Notes: a model not told the origin generated them from the letters alone. DNA of 5,396 nt from Mollicutes bacterium (GCA_012510695.1 JAAZHN010000057.1:1-5396), one strand, 5' to 3'. Shown: positions 1 through 4,953, numbered from the stretch's first letter. Numbers and translations: made by a program.

Positions 1-116
1 TAATCATAGTCTAATTCATCAATATTAAGCTCATATTCAGCTTTTAATTCATCGAGAATATTATTAACTATAATACAAGAAGAACACCAGATTGCTGTTA
101 TTTTGACTATTTTCAT
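1..116 (-). CDS. Thioredoxin-fold protein with CSSC motif (3' end cut off by window edge)
   Basis: Only the first 38 residues are in the window. They begin MKIVKITAIWCSSC, a beta strand running into a Trp-Cys-x-x-Cys redox site (Cys11 and Cys14), followed by a helix-like stretch and a second strand ending ELDYD. This is the beta-alpha-beta start of a thioredoxin fold. The active site is WCSSC rather than the WCGPC of classical thioredoxin. There is no signal peptide, so it should be cytosolic. The start is one base after the TAA of the cysteine desulfurase gene, which implies translational coupling, and no strong ribosome binding site of its own is visible. From the neighbour I infer a thiol-disulfide role, such as reducing the desulfurase or a persulfide acceptor, but nothing here proves the partner. 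The fold call is fairly safe; the substrate is unknown. Confidence 0.75.
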   Translation of the reverse strand, partial: MKIVKITAIWCSSCIIVNNILDELKAEYELNIDELDYD

Positions 117-117
117 C

Positions 118-1212
118 TTATTTCAAATATGAGTCAAAAACTTCAAGTAATTTATCTATTTCTTCATTAGTTGTATATTTAGATAAACTTATTCTTATCG
201 ATGACTCTGCCCTTTCTATAGACTTAGTTAATTCAAATACAGCTTTAGAATATGACCCAGTATCTGAGCAAGCTGTTTTAGTTGATAAATATATCTTATT
301 ATTAGCAAAATATTCTTGAGTATCATCACTTAATTTATTTATTATGGAAATATTTAAAATATGAGGAACTGCTATATCTGGTGAATTAATAAATACATTA
401 TCATATTTACTTAAATGAGTTTTAATGTTTTCATTTAAATTTCTAACATGATCTAAATGTAAATCACTTAATTTACTTACGGCATAACCCATCGAGCATA
501 TAAGTTCTGTTTGGGGAGTTCCAGCTCTATAGCTAGTAATACTTCTTCCTCCATGTATTAAAGGAATTAAATTAACCCTTCTTTTTTTAATTAAAGCTCC
601 AATACCTTTAAAGGCATAAAACTTATGAGCAGATATACTTGCTAAATCAACATTAGTTAAATCAATTTCCATCTTACCTATACCTTGAGTTATATCTGAG
701 TGAAATACAGTATTTGGATAATTATTAATTAGTTCACCTATTTTATTAATTGGTTGAATGATACCTAATTCACTGCTAACTAAACCAATTGTTACTAATG
801 AAGTATCTGTTTGTAACAACTCTTCTAAATGATCAAAATCAACTTCACCATTTTCTTTTAAATTAACAAAGACAACTTTATAACCTTTTTTTTGCAAGTA
901 ACCTAAAGGGGTAATAATCGATGAATGCTCTAATTTTGTTGTAATAATTTGACTATTAGGACGACTTTCTACTACACCTTTAATTGCTAAATTATTGGCT
1001 TCTGATGCTCCACTTGTATAAATAATTTCTTCTTCATCAACATTTAAATAATTAGCAATAATCTTCGTATTTTTTTCTATTTCTTTTTTTACATTTAAAG
1101 AAATATCATACTTAGAATTAGGATTAGCATAATATTCTTTTACTATTTCATTAAAATAATTTAGAGTATCATTATCAACTTTTGTAGTTGCTGAATAATC
1201 AAGGTAAATCAT
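118..1212 (-). CDS. Cysteine desulfurase, NifS/IscS type (class V aminotransferase fold)
   Basis: This PLP enzyme takes sulfur from L-cysteine as an enzyme-bound persulfide, giving alanine, for tRNA thiolation, thiamine or Fe-S clusters. With the start used here it has 364 residues, a little short of typical NifS/IscS. Visible landmarks are the N-terminal IYLDYSATT, TSGASEANNLAIKG (66-79), the His of KLEH (His96), HSDITQ (Asp173 and Gln176 for PLP), SISAHK with the Schiff-base Lys197, YRAGT (228-232), and the loop ACSDTGS with the sulfur-accepting Cys315. Two usual features differ: the Gln-Glu of the GGxQE segment before RxGT is replaced (GGRSITSYRAGT), and the Ala of DAxQ is Ile. I chose the ATG at 1212 over the one at 1224 because GGTGA lies five bases upstream and family members start MIYLD. 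It sits between a DUF2207-like gene and a thioredoxin-like gene. The specific role (IscS, SufS, NifS or ThiI partner) cannot be fixed. Confidence 0.93.
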   Translation of the reverse strand: MIYLDYSATTKVDNDTLNYFNEIVKEYYANPNSKYDISLNVKKEIEKNTKIIANYLNVDEEEIIYTSGASEANNLAIKGVVESRPNSQIITTKLEHSSIITPLGYLQKKGYKVVFVNLKENGEVDFDHLEELLQTDTSLVTIGLVSSELGIIQPINKIGELINNYPNTVFHSDITQGIGKMEIDLTNVDLASISAHKFYAFKGIGALIKKRRVNLIPLIHGGRSITSYRAGTPQTELICSMGYAVSKLSDLHLDHVRNLNENIKTHLSKYDNVFINSPDIAVPHILNISIINKLSDDTQEYFANNKIYLSTKTACSDTGSYSKAVFELTKSIERAESSIRISLSKYTTNEEIDKLLEVFDSYLK

Positions 1213-1216
1213 ATAT

Positions 1217-1222
1217 ATCACC
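1217..1222 (-). promoter_or_regulatory. Ribosome binding site of the cysteine desulfurase gene
   Basis: GGTGAT read on the minus strand leaves five bases between GGTGA and the ATG at 1212. It overlaps the alternative upstream ATG at 1224, so it supports the shorter protein. Confidence 0.65.
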
Positions 1223-1242
1223 ATTAAGATTATAACATAATA

Positions 1243-2310
1243 TTACTTATTTTCTTCTTTTAATTTTTCTTCAACTTCAATTATTTTATCCTTAGCATCA
1301 ACATTACTAAACTTTGTTACTTGATAAACTAATGATTTATCAAAGACTACTCTGCCTCTAACTTCAGATTCTACACCTAAATTAAAGCCATTTATTTGAA
1401 TTTGTCTCTGTGAAGACTTAACAACATTAAGATTGGAATAACCATTTAAATACCTTGAATCATTTGGTAAATTAACTTTAATAATTACTTCACCTATCTT
1501 TGTTGGATAACTAGGTTTAATAAATGGATAATTAATTTCTGCAACATCATTATGAACAACTACAGCGTCTTTTATTTTATAAGTAATTAAACTTGCTTGT
1601 TGATAGTGAGATGGTTGATATATTTTATATTCAAAATATTGAGGTTTTTTAACATAAATTCCATAATCTCCAGGTCTTGCGAATGTTAATTCCTCAAATT
1701 CTTTTAAGTCTTCACTGTTAATTAAATTAAAATTAGGAATTGTATAGTTTACACCATAGATTTTAACATCTTCAATTGCCCTACCACTGTAAATATAACT
1801 GTCGATGAAATGTTCATCATAACCTCTAAACCTTTGACCATAAACATAGCCTAAATTAATTGAAGAATGAATTATATCGGTTTTACCAGCAATAGTTTTT
1901 AATTCTTTAACTAATAAATCTCCATTGCTAAGAACATTAACTTCTAGATAATATTTAGCTATTTCTAAAGGTTTTATTTCTTCTTCACTTATTGATATTT
2001 CTGGATAATTATCTGGATCTGTAAAATAATAATCATCCTTACTACTTGATGAACTATATTTATCATGACTTGAAGAACTATATCTATCTATTGATGATGA
2101 AGATGATGGATAATCACTACTATATTGATCTTTCATTGCTTCAAGTTGTTTTTCTTTAATGCTTTTCTTCATTTGTGGCCAAATAATAAAATTAAAAATA
2201 AAACCACCAAGAAGCATTAAAAAGGCAATAATACCTAAGATTATTAAAATTATTTTTACTAGTTTGTTTTTCTTTTTTTGAGTTGGTAAATTAAATTCTT
2301 CACTATCCAT
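1243..2310 (-). CDS. Membrane-anchored DUF2207-like protein
   Basis: A 355-residue protein. A short Lys-rich N-terminus (KKKNK, 12-16) precedes one strong hydrophobic segment (about 18-44), which suggests an N-in signal anchor with the rest outside the cell. Residues 63-90 form a low-complexity linker rich in Ser, Tyr and Asp with repeated YSSS units. Residues about 118-335 resemble the N-terminal DUF2207 domain: NVLSNGDLLVKE near the start, and AVVVHNDVAEINYPF followed by a VxVNLPN strand at about 249-283. The tail (338-355) is charged and helical-looking. Known DUF2207 proteins usually have a signal peptide before this domain and membrane helices with a Gly-rich tail after it; here the anchor is N-terminal and nothing follows. 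The ATG at 2310 is preferred over a GTG at 2319, which overlaps the AGGGAAG ribosome site. It leads the operon, 30 bases ahead of the desulfurase. Function is unknown. Confidence 0.72.
   Translation of the reverse strand: MDSEEFNLPTQKKKNKLVKIILIILGIIAFLMLLGGFIFNFIIWPQMKKSIKEKQLEAMKDQYSSDYPSSSSSIDRYSSSSHDKYSSSSSKDDYYFTDPDNYPEISISEEEIKPLEIAKYYLEVNVLSNGDLLVKELKTIAGKTDIIHSSINLGYVYGQRFRGYDEHFIDSYIYSGRAIEDVKIYGVNYTIPNFNLINSEDLKEFEELTFARPGDYGIYVKKPQYFEYKIYQPSHYQQASLITYKIKDAVVVHNDVAEINYPFIKPSYPTKIGEVIIKVNLPNDSRYLNGYSNLNVVKSSQRQIQINGFNLGVESEVRGRVVFDKSLVYQVTKFSNVDAKDKIIEVEEKLKEENK
2041..2124 (-). repeat. Low-complexity Ser/Tyr-coding repeat
   Basis: This stretch codes for the linker of the DUF2207-like protein (residues 63-90). 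It consists of imperfect repeats of a YSSSS-type unit separated by Asp, His or Lys. Such a tract is likely a flexible extracellular spacer and could vary in length between strains. Confidence 0.6.
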
Positions 2311-2318
2311 ATTTGCCA

Positions 2319-2325
2319 CTTCCCT
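2319..2325 (-). promoter_or_regulatory. Ribosome binding site that sets the DUF2207-like start
   Basis: AGGGAAG on the minus strand lies eight bases before the ATG at 2310. A GTG at 2319 would overlap this site and is therefore an unlikely start. Confidence 0.65.
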
Positions 2326-2332
2326 ATTATTA

Positions 2333-2341
2333 ATTATAACA
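2333..2341 (-). promoter_or_regulatory. Extended -10 promoter of the minus-strand operon
   Basis: On the minus strand the sequence is TGTTATAAT, a perfect TATAAT (2338-2333) preceded by the TGn extension. No good -35 is seen at the right distance (TATGTA at about 2361-2356), which is tolerated by extended -10 promoters. Transcription would start near 2326, giving a leader of about 16 bases to the ATG at 2310. Confidence 0.6.
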
Positions 2342-2379
2342 AAATATATAATATATACATAATAATTTAACTCTTAGTG

Positions 2380-2385
2380 TATAAT
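2380..2385 (+). promoter_or_regulatory. -10 element of the 192-residue protein gene
   Basis: A perfect TATAAT. A transcript would start near 2392, just before the ribosome binding site and downstream of the GTG at 2377, so that GTG cannot be the start if this promoter is used. The -35 region is weak (TACATA at 2356-2361) and coincides with that of the opposite promoter. Confidence 0.5.
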
Positions 2386-2394
2386 ATCCTTATT

Positions 2395-2402
2395 AGGGAG
2401 GG
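2395..2402 (+). promoter_or_regulatory. Strong ribosome binding site selecting a GTG start at 2410
   Basis: AGGGAGGG is a near-ideal Shine-Dalgarno sequence seven bases before the GTG at 2410. It decides the start against an in-frame GTG at 2377, which would place the site inside the coding region. Confidence 0.8.
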
Positions 2403-2409
2403 TTTTAAA

Positions 2410-2988
2410 GTGTTAAATATAACAAAAACTAAAACAAGTTCTGGTTATGAATTTGTAATTAATAATGGAGATATAAGCCTGGTTATCCTATATGCTAGTA
2501 ATCTAGATTTATATTGGACCATTGAGAGTAAAAAATATATTCCTGTTCCTAATGATCTTAAAACATGTAATGTCTTTGAAATTCAAGGTTCTGAATTTAA
2601 TTGGTGTGAAACACAAGAAGATGAAATCAATTTAATTAAAAGAAATAAAAAAATTAATTCTTCTTTTAAAAAGCACGATGAATATAAAAGGTTATTCTCA
2701 AATGGGATTATCACTTGGCATAGTGATGATTTTCCTTATGATAAAGCAAGCATATTAACAATGAAAAAGATAAATGAAGAATTTGTTCTTAATTTTCAAA
2801 AAAGTTTAACTGATGAACATTTTTATCAAACCTATGCGATACGATTTAGAAATAGTGGCAGTAGATATCAACCATTTAATTGTATATTTATGAGAATGTA
2901 CTTAGATTTAATTAAATATGACCCAGATTATCATCAAATTCATTTTGAAGAACTTAATCATAAAATGAAAATAAAAAAACTCAAGTAA
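2410..2988 (+). CDS. Hypothetical protein, 192 aa
   Basis: I do not recognise this family. The GTG start is supported by a strong ribosome binding site and a -10 element just upstream. The protein has no signal peptide or membrane helix and should be cytosolic. The N-terminal third looks beta-rich (GYEFVINNGDISLVILYA, 12-29; DLYWTI, 33-38) and the middle is polar and charged (about 66-95). The C-terminal part holds the most conserved-looking stretch, IRFRNSGSRYQPFN (144-157), followed by a helix (FMRMYLDLIKY, 160-170) and QIHFEEL (176-182). The Asn-Ser-Gly-Ser-Arg-Tyr core could be a binding loop, but this is inference. It is a single-gene unit divergent from the DUF2207-like operon and convergent with the tRNA-Glu/Ile operon. 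Its TAA lies in the loop of its own terminator. Codon use is AT-rich like the neighbours. Confidence 0.85.
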   Translation: MLNITKTKTSSGYEFVINNGDISLVILYASNLDLYWTIESKKYIPVPNDLKTCNVFEIQGSEFNWCETQEDEINLIKRNKKINSSFKKHDEYKRLFSNGIITWHSDDFPYDKASILTMKKINEEFVLNFQKSLTDEHFYQTYAIRFRNSGSRYQPFNCIFMRMYLDLIKYDPDYHQIHFEELNHKMKIKKLK

Positions 2989-3005
2989 TCCTTAAGTGTT
3001 TTTTT
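2979..3005. terminator. Bidirectional intrinsic terminator between convergent units
   Basis: The stem ACTCAAG (2979-2985) pairs with CTTAAGT (2991-2997) with one C-A mismatch, around a five-base loop that contains the TAA stop of the upstream gene. A run of seven T follows on the plus strand (2999-3005) and seven A precede on the other side (2973-2979). It can therefore stop the plus-strand gene and also back up termination of the minus-strand tRNA operon. Confidence 0.75.
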
Positions 3006-3009
3006 CATT

Positions 3010-3035
3010 TGGTAACTCATCCGGGATTTAATTTT
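3010..3035 (-). pseudogene. Relic of a tRNA 3' end (tRNA-Glu-like)
   Basis: On the minus strand this reads as a T-arm remnant (AAATCCCG) followed by acceptor-like bases, an A and CCA. Compared with the intact tRNA-Glu gene 86 bases away, 17 of 22 positions match over 3010-3031, and four of the five differences are transitions. The rest of the tRNA (anticodon arm, D-arm) is not recognisable upstream. The best explanation is a decayed duplicate tRNA, or a displaced tRNA 3' end left by a lost integrated element. It is too short to exclude chance entirely. Confidence 0.5.
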
Positions 3036-3059
3036 AAGAAAATGTTAGATTATTAGCAC

Positions 3060-3083
3060 AAAAAAAGTCCTTATAATAGGACT
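3060..3083 (-). terminator. Intrinsic terminator of the tRNA-Ile/tRNA-Glu operon
   Basis: On the minus strand AGTCCT (3083-3078), a six-base loop and AGGACT (3071-3066) form a perfect six-pair stem followed by a run of T (3065-3060). It lies 12 bases beyond the CCA of tRNA-Glu. Confidence 0.88.
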
Positions 3084-3095
3084 ATTTTGATAAAT

Positions 3096-3172
3096 TGGTG
3101 ACCCGTACGGGATTTGAACCCATGAATGCATGCGTGAAAGGCATGTGTGTTAAACCACTTCACCAACGGGCC
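3096..3172 (-). tRNA. tRNA-Glu (TTC)
   Basis: A full 77-base cloverleaf. The acceptor GGCCCGT pairs with ACGGGTC (with one G-T pair), and the D-arm has AGTGGTTTAA. The anticodon stem CATGC/GCATG encloses the loop CTTTCAC, with anticodon TTC at 3138-3136. The T-arm contains GGTTCAAATCCC, and CCA is encoded. It reads GAA and GAG. The acceptor and T-arm match the Bacillus tRNA-Glu as I remember it. It is the second gene of a two-tRNA operon, seven bases after tRNA-Ile, with a terminator just downstream. Confidence 0.97.
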
Positions 3173-3179
3173 ACATCAT

Positions 3180-3256
<77 letters not shown>

Positions 3257-3275
3257 ACTTTGGAAAACCTCTTAC

Positions 3276-3304
3276 ATTTTATAATATAAATCTTGGTTTG
3301 GCAA
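3276..3304 (-). promoter_or_regulatory. Promoter of the tRNA-Ile/tRNA-Glu operon
   Basis: On the minus strand TTGCCA (3304-3299) and TAAAAT (3281-3276) are spaced by 17 bases, each one mismatch from consensus. Transcription would start near 3269, about 13 bases before tRNA-Ile. Confidence 0.7.
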
Positions 3305-3318
3305 GTGTTTTATACCAT

Positions 3319-3340
3319 TTATTACTACTTTTTGTAATAA
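3319..3340. other. Short perfect inverted repeat
   Basis: TTATTAC (3319-3325) and GTAATAA (3334-3340) form a seven-pair AT-rich stem with an eight-base loop. No T-run follows on either strand, so it does not look like a terminator. It lies inside the eroded gene region and may have no function. Confidence 0.3.
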
Positions 3341-3530
3341 CAACGGTAGTATATCATATATATTAGGTATCTGACAAGTAATTATTCGCCTTTTTATTGT
3401 ATTTTTCTTATCAAAACCTCAGTGTTTTATATTCAGGGGCAATTGCAAAATGTTCTATTACCCAGTTTAAAACTTTTATTAATTTATCTTTATGATTTTT
3501 TTCTAATATTTTTTTGGGAAATTACCTCAT

Positions 3531-3537
3531 AAAAAAA
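3531..3537 (-). terminator. Possible T-run terminator right after tRNA-Val
   Basis: On the minus strand seven T follow directly after the encoded CCA of tRNA-Val. No separate hairpin is seen downstream. The T-arm and acceptor helix of the tRNA itself could serve as the terminator stem, but this is inference. Confidence 0.35.
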
Positions 3538-3613
3538 TGGTGGGCGATAAAGGACTCGAACCTTTGACTTTTTGCACGTCAAGCAAATACTCTACCAACT
3601 GAGTTAATCGCCC
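3538..3613 (-). tRNA. tRNA-Val (GAC)
   Basis: A full 76-base cloverleaf. The acceptor GGGCGAT pairs perfectly with ATCGCCC, and the D-arm is ACTCAGTTGGTAGAGT. The anticodon stem TTTGC/GCAAA encloses the loop TTGACGT, with anticodon GAC at 3580-3578. The T-arm contains GGTTCGAGTCC, and CCA is encoded. It reads GUC and GUU. It is a single-gene unit with its own promoter and no standard terminator hairpin. Confidence 0.96.
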
Positions 3614-3630
3614 ATTAACCATGTAAACTT

Positions 3631-3659
3631 ATTATATAACAAATAAATAGTCTTAACAA
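3631..3659 (-). promoter_or_regulatory. Promoter of tRNA-Val
   Basis: On the minus strand TTGTTA (3659-3654) and a perfect TATAAT (3636-3631) are spaced by 17 bases. Transcription would start near 3624, about 11 bases before the tRNA. Its -35 uses the same bases as the -35 of the opposite promoter. Confidence 0.7.
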
Positions 3660-3680
3660 CTTAAAAATGCATGTTATAAT
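3653..3680 (+). promoter_or_regulatory. Promoter of the HELYH-motif protein gene
   Basis: TTAACA (3653-3658, one mismatch) and a perfect TATAAT (3675-3680) are spaced by 16 bases, with TGT just before the -10 making it an extended -10. The start would be near 3687, giving a very short leader that begins at the ribosome binding site AGGTGA (3687-3692), six bases before the ATG. Confidence 0.7.
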
Positions 3681-3698
3681 ATTTATAGGTGAAAATAA

Positions 3699-4652
3699 AT
3701 GTGGTATGTTAAACAATTAGAATATGAGTTTGCAAATAATTATGCTTTAATTAAAACCAATAAACTTAAATATATGGTTTTTTTTCCACCAACAATAAAA
3801 AGTGGTCCTAAATTATTAAAAGAAAGATTATCTTTAAGAAAAGTTTTTTTTCGGAAGATTAGTTTTTTTATAAGTATTAATAAAGAATTTTCTCCTAGTT
3901 TTGATTTAAATAATTTTTATCAAAATATTAATACAGCTAGATTTATAACCTTTAGTGATGAAGATGCCAAGAAAAATGGATCTTTCGGTTTATATTATAA
4001 TGGAGATAATATAATTAAAACAATCCAAAGTGAAGATCATTCAACTATCTATCATGAGTTATATCATTTAAGTTCTAGTTATATTGCTAAAGACGGCACG
4101 GTATTTACCGGATTTTCTCAAGCCCCAAATTTAAAAACACCCCAAATCGCTAGAGGGATAAATGAAGGTTACACCGCTCTTATAACTAATCGAAATTTTG
4201 GAAATGATTACTCCTTCCCTGTTGAGAGGTACTTTATGGGAATGATTGAAGATATAATTGGTAGAGAAATGCTTGAAGGTTTATATTCAAAAATGAATCT
4301 TTTAGGTTTAATTGAAGAAGTAAATATAAAAGGTATTGGTGAAGAATTTATAAATTGTTTATTTGCCTTAGATAACATTCAAATTAATAATCCCTATCTT
4401 ATTACTAATTTACAAACCGCTTATTTAAATATTGCTTTAATTTTAGTAAATCTAATGAAAGAAAAAATAAATTATGGTTTAATTGGGCCTCAGATGGCTG
4501 AGTTATCCATTAATAATCAAATGAGCATCTTAAATAATATTATTTATAATAGTTATACTCCAAGTATTTCAAACGCTGTTTTAAGCAATCAATTTTTAAC
4601 AAAAGTTAAAAATCAAATCTGGTCTAATATTTATTTTATAAAAGTTCAGTAA
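3699..4652 (+). CDS. Putative zincin-type metallopeptidase (HELYH...NEG), orphan family
   Basis: A 317-residue protein with no signal peptide or clear membrane helix, so probably cytosolic. Residues 119-123 read HELYH, the HExxH zinc-binding signature. It follows TIY, a hydrophobic strand-like lead typical of the motif, and is followed by LSSSYIA. Residues 153-161 read GINEGYTAL, matching the NExxT/A pattern whose Glu (E156) is the third zinc ligand of gluzincins; the spacing of 33 residues after His123 is in the normal range. Predicted ligands are therefore His119, His123 and Glu156, with Glu120 as catalytic base. The first 90 residues are Lys- and Phe-rich and unrecognised. The last 150 are mainly helical-looking, with no domain I can name. 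The ATG has AGGTGA six bases upstream and a strong promoter. The substrate is unknown, and it could have lost activity. No terminator is visible before the following tRNAs. Confidence 0.72.
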   Translation: MWYVKQLEYEFANNYALIKTNKLKYMVFFPPTIKSGPKLLKERLSLRKVFFRKISFFISINKEFSPSFDLNNFYQNINTARFITFSDEDAKKNGSFGLYYNGDNIIKTIQSEDHSTIYHELYHLSSSYIAKDGTVFTGFSQAPNLKTPQIARGINEGYTALITNRNFGNDYSFPVERYFMGMIEDIIGREMLEGLYSKMNLLGLIEEVNIKGIGEEFINCLFALDNIQINNPYLITNLQTAYLNIALILVNLMKEKINYGLIGPQMAELSINNQMSILNNIIYNSYTPSISNAVLSNQFLTKVKNQIWSNIYFIKVQ

Positions 4653-4660
4653 AATTATGT

Positions 4661-4689
4661 TTGCACTCCTAAATGTCTTATGATATTAT
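4661..4689 (+). promoter_or_regulatory. Promoter of the tRNA-Ile2/tRNA-Leu operon
   Basis: TTGCAC (4661-4666) and TATTAT (4684-4689) are spaced by 17 bases, with TGA before the -10 acting as an extended -10. The start would be near 4696, just before the tRNA. It begins nine bases after the stop of the preceding gene. Confidence 0.6.
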
Positions 4690-4698
4690 TATGAAGAT

Positions 4699-4775
4699 GG
4701 ATCTTTAGCTCAGTTGGTTAGAGCATCCGGCTCATAACCGGGCGGTCGTTGGTTCAAGTCCAACAAGATCCACCA
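4699..4775 (+). tRNA. tRNA with CAT anticodon, probably tRNA-Ile2 (lysidine, reads AUA)
   Basis: A full 77-base cloverleaf. The acceptor GGATCTT pairs perfectly with AAGATCC, and the D-arm is GCTCAGTTGGTTAGAGC. The anticodon stem TCCGG/CCGGG encloses the loop CTCATAA, with anticodon CAT at 4733-4735. CCA is encoded. A CAT anticodon can mean elongator Met, initiator Met or Ile2. The G1-C72 pair and the D-arm argue against initiator. The loop context GGCTCATAACC and the GGAxCTT acceptor resemble the Mycoplasma and Bacillus Ile2 genes as I remember them, whereas their elongator Met reads GGTTCATACCC. C34 would then be changed to lysidine by TilS. Automated tools often label such genes Met. Confidence 0.9.
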
Positions 4776-4778
4776 CTT

Positions 4779-4863
4779 GCAGGTGTGGCGGAACTGGCAG
4801 ACGCGCTAGACTTAGGATCTAGTGGATTACTCCGTGGGGGTTCAAGTCCCTTCACCTGCACCA
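4779..4863 (+). tRNA. tRNA-Leu (TAG)
   Basis: An 85-base tRNA with the long variable arm of class II tRNAs. The acceptor GCAGGTG pairs perfectly with CACCTGC. The anticodon stem CTAGA/TCTAG encloses the loop CTTAGGA, with anticodon TAG at 4813-4815. The variable arm is about TGGATTACTCCG, the T-arm contains GGTTCAAGTCC, and CCA is encoded. It reads CUA and other CUN codons. It follows the CAT-anticodon tRNA by three bases and shares its promoter and terminator. Confidence 0.97.
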
Positions 4864-4877
4864 CTTAAAAGCAAAAT

Positions 4878-4900
4878 AACTTCAAAGAAGTTGTTTTTTT
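4878..4900 (+). terminator. Intrinsic terminator of the tRNA-Ile2/tRNA-Leu operon
   Basis: AACTTC (4878-4883), loop AAA and GAAGTT (4887-4892) form a perfect six-pair stem, followed by G and seven T (4894-4900). It lies 14 bases after tRNA-Leu. Confidence 0.9.
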
Positions 4901-4902
4901 AT

Positions 4903-4931
4903 TTGACAATATTTACTCTTTCAAGTAAGAT
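4903..4931 (+). promoter_or_regulatory. Promoter of the right-edge gene
   Basis: A perfect TTGACA (4903-4908) and TAAGAT (4926-4931) are spaced by 17 bases. The -35 begins two bases after the T-run of the tRNA terminator. The start would be near 4938, before the ribosome site AGAGGA (4945-4950). Confidence 0.6.
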
Positions 4932-4953
4932 ACCTTTTAAGAAAAGAGGATTT

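Larger units (their letters stand above)
3272..3521 (-). pseudogene. Eroded protein gene, possibly DUF1801/YdhG-like
   Basis: This gene-free stretch between tRNA-Val and tRNA-Ile carries two adjoining minus-strand open stretches that look like protein. The first (3521-3411, 36 codons) reads FPKKILEKNHKDK then LIKVLNWVIEHFAIAPEYK and ends in TGA. The second, in another frame (3418-3272, 48 codons), starts GFDKKNTIKRRI and runs on through NIYDILPLLL and VVINGIK. Neither has a good start: the ATG at 3530 in the first frame is followed two codons later by TAA. From memory, DUF1801/YdhG-type proteins have a leucine-rich helix ending in LxWV, a central HxAVAPE segment and a C-terminal NIxxK. Here these would be present with an internal deletion and a frameshift. 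The family match is tentative. The tRNA promoter at 3276-3304 overlaps the tail, so the end of the second stretch is probably not coding. Confidence 0.35.

Noticed and set aside
1213..1224. Upstream ATG adding four residues to the cysteine desulfurase
   Set aside because: The ribosome binding site GGTGA overlaps this ATG and is correctly spaced for the ATG at 1212, and family members begin MIYLD.
2377..2409. Upstream GTG start adding 11 residues to the 192-residue protein
   Set aside because: It overlaps the -10 element (2380-2385) and lies before the likely transcript start, while a strong ribosome site points to the GTG at 2410.
3319..3340. Inverted repeat as a terminator or small-RNA hairpin
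   Set aside because: No T-run follows on either strand, the stem is AT-only apart from one G-C pair, and no promoter clearly serves it.
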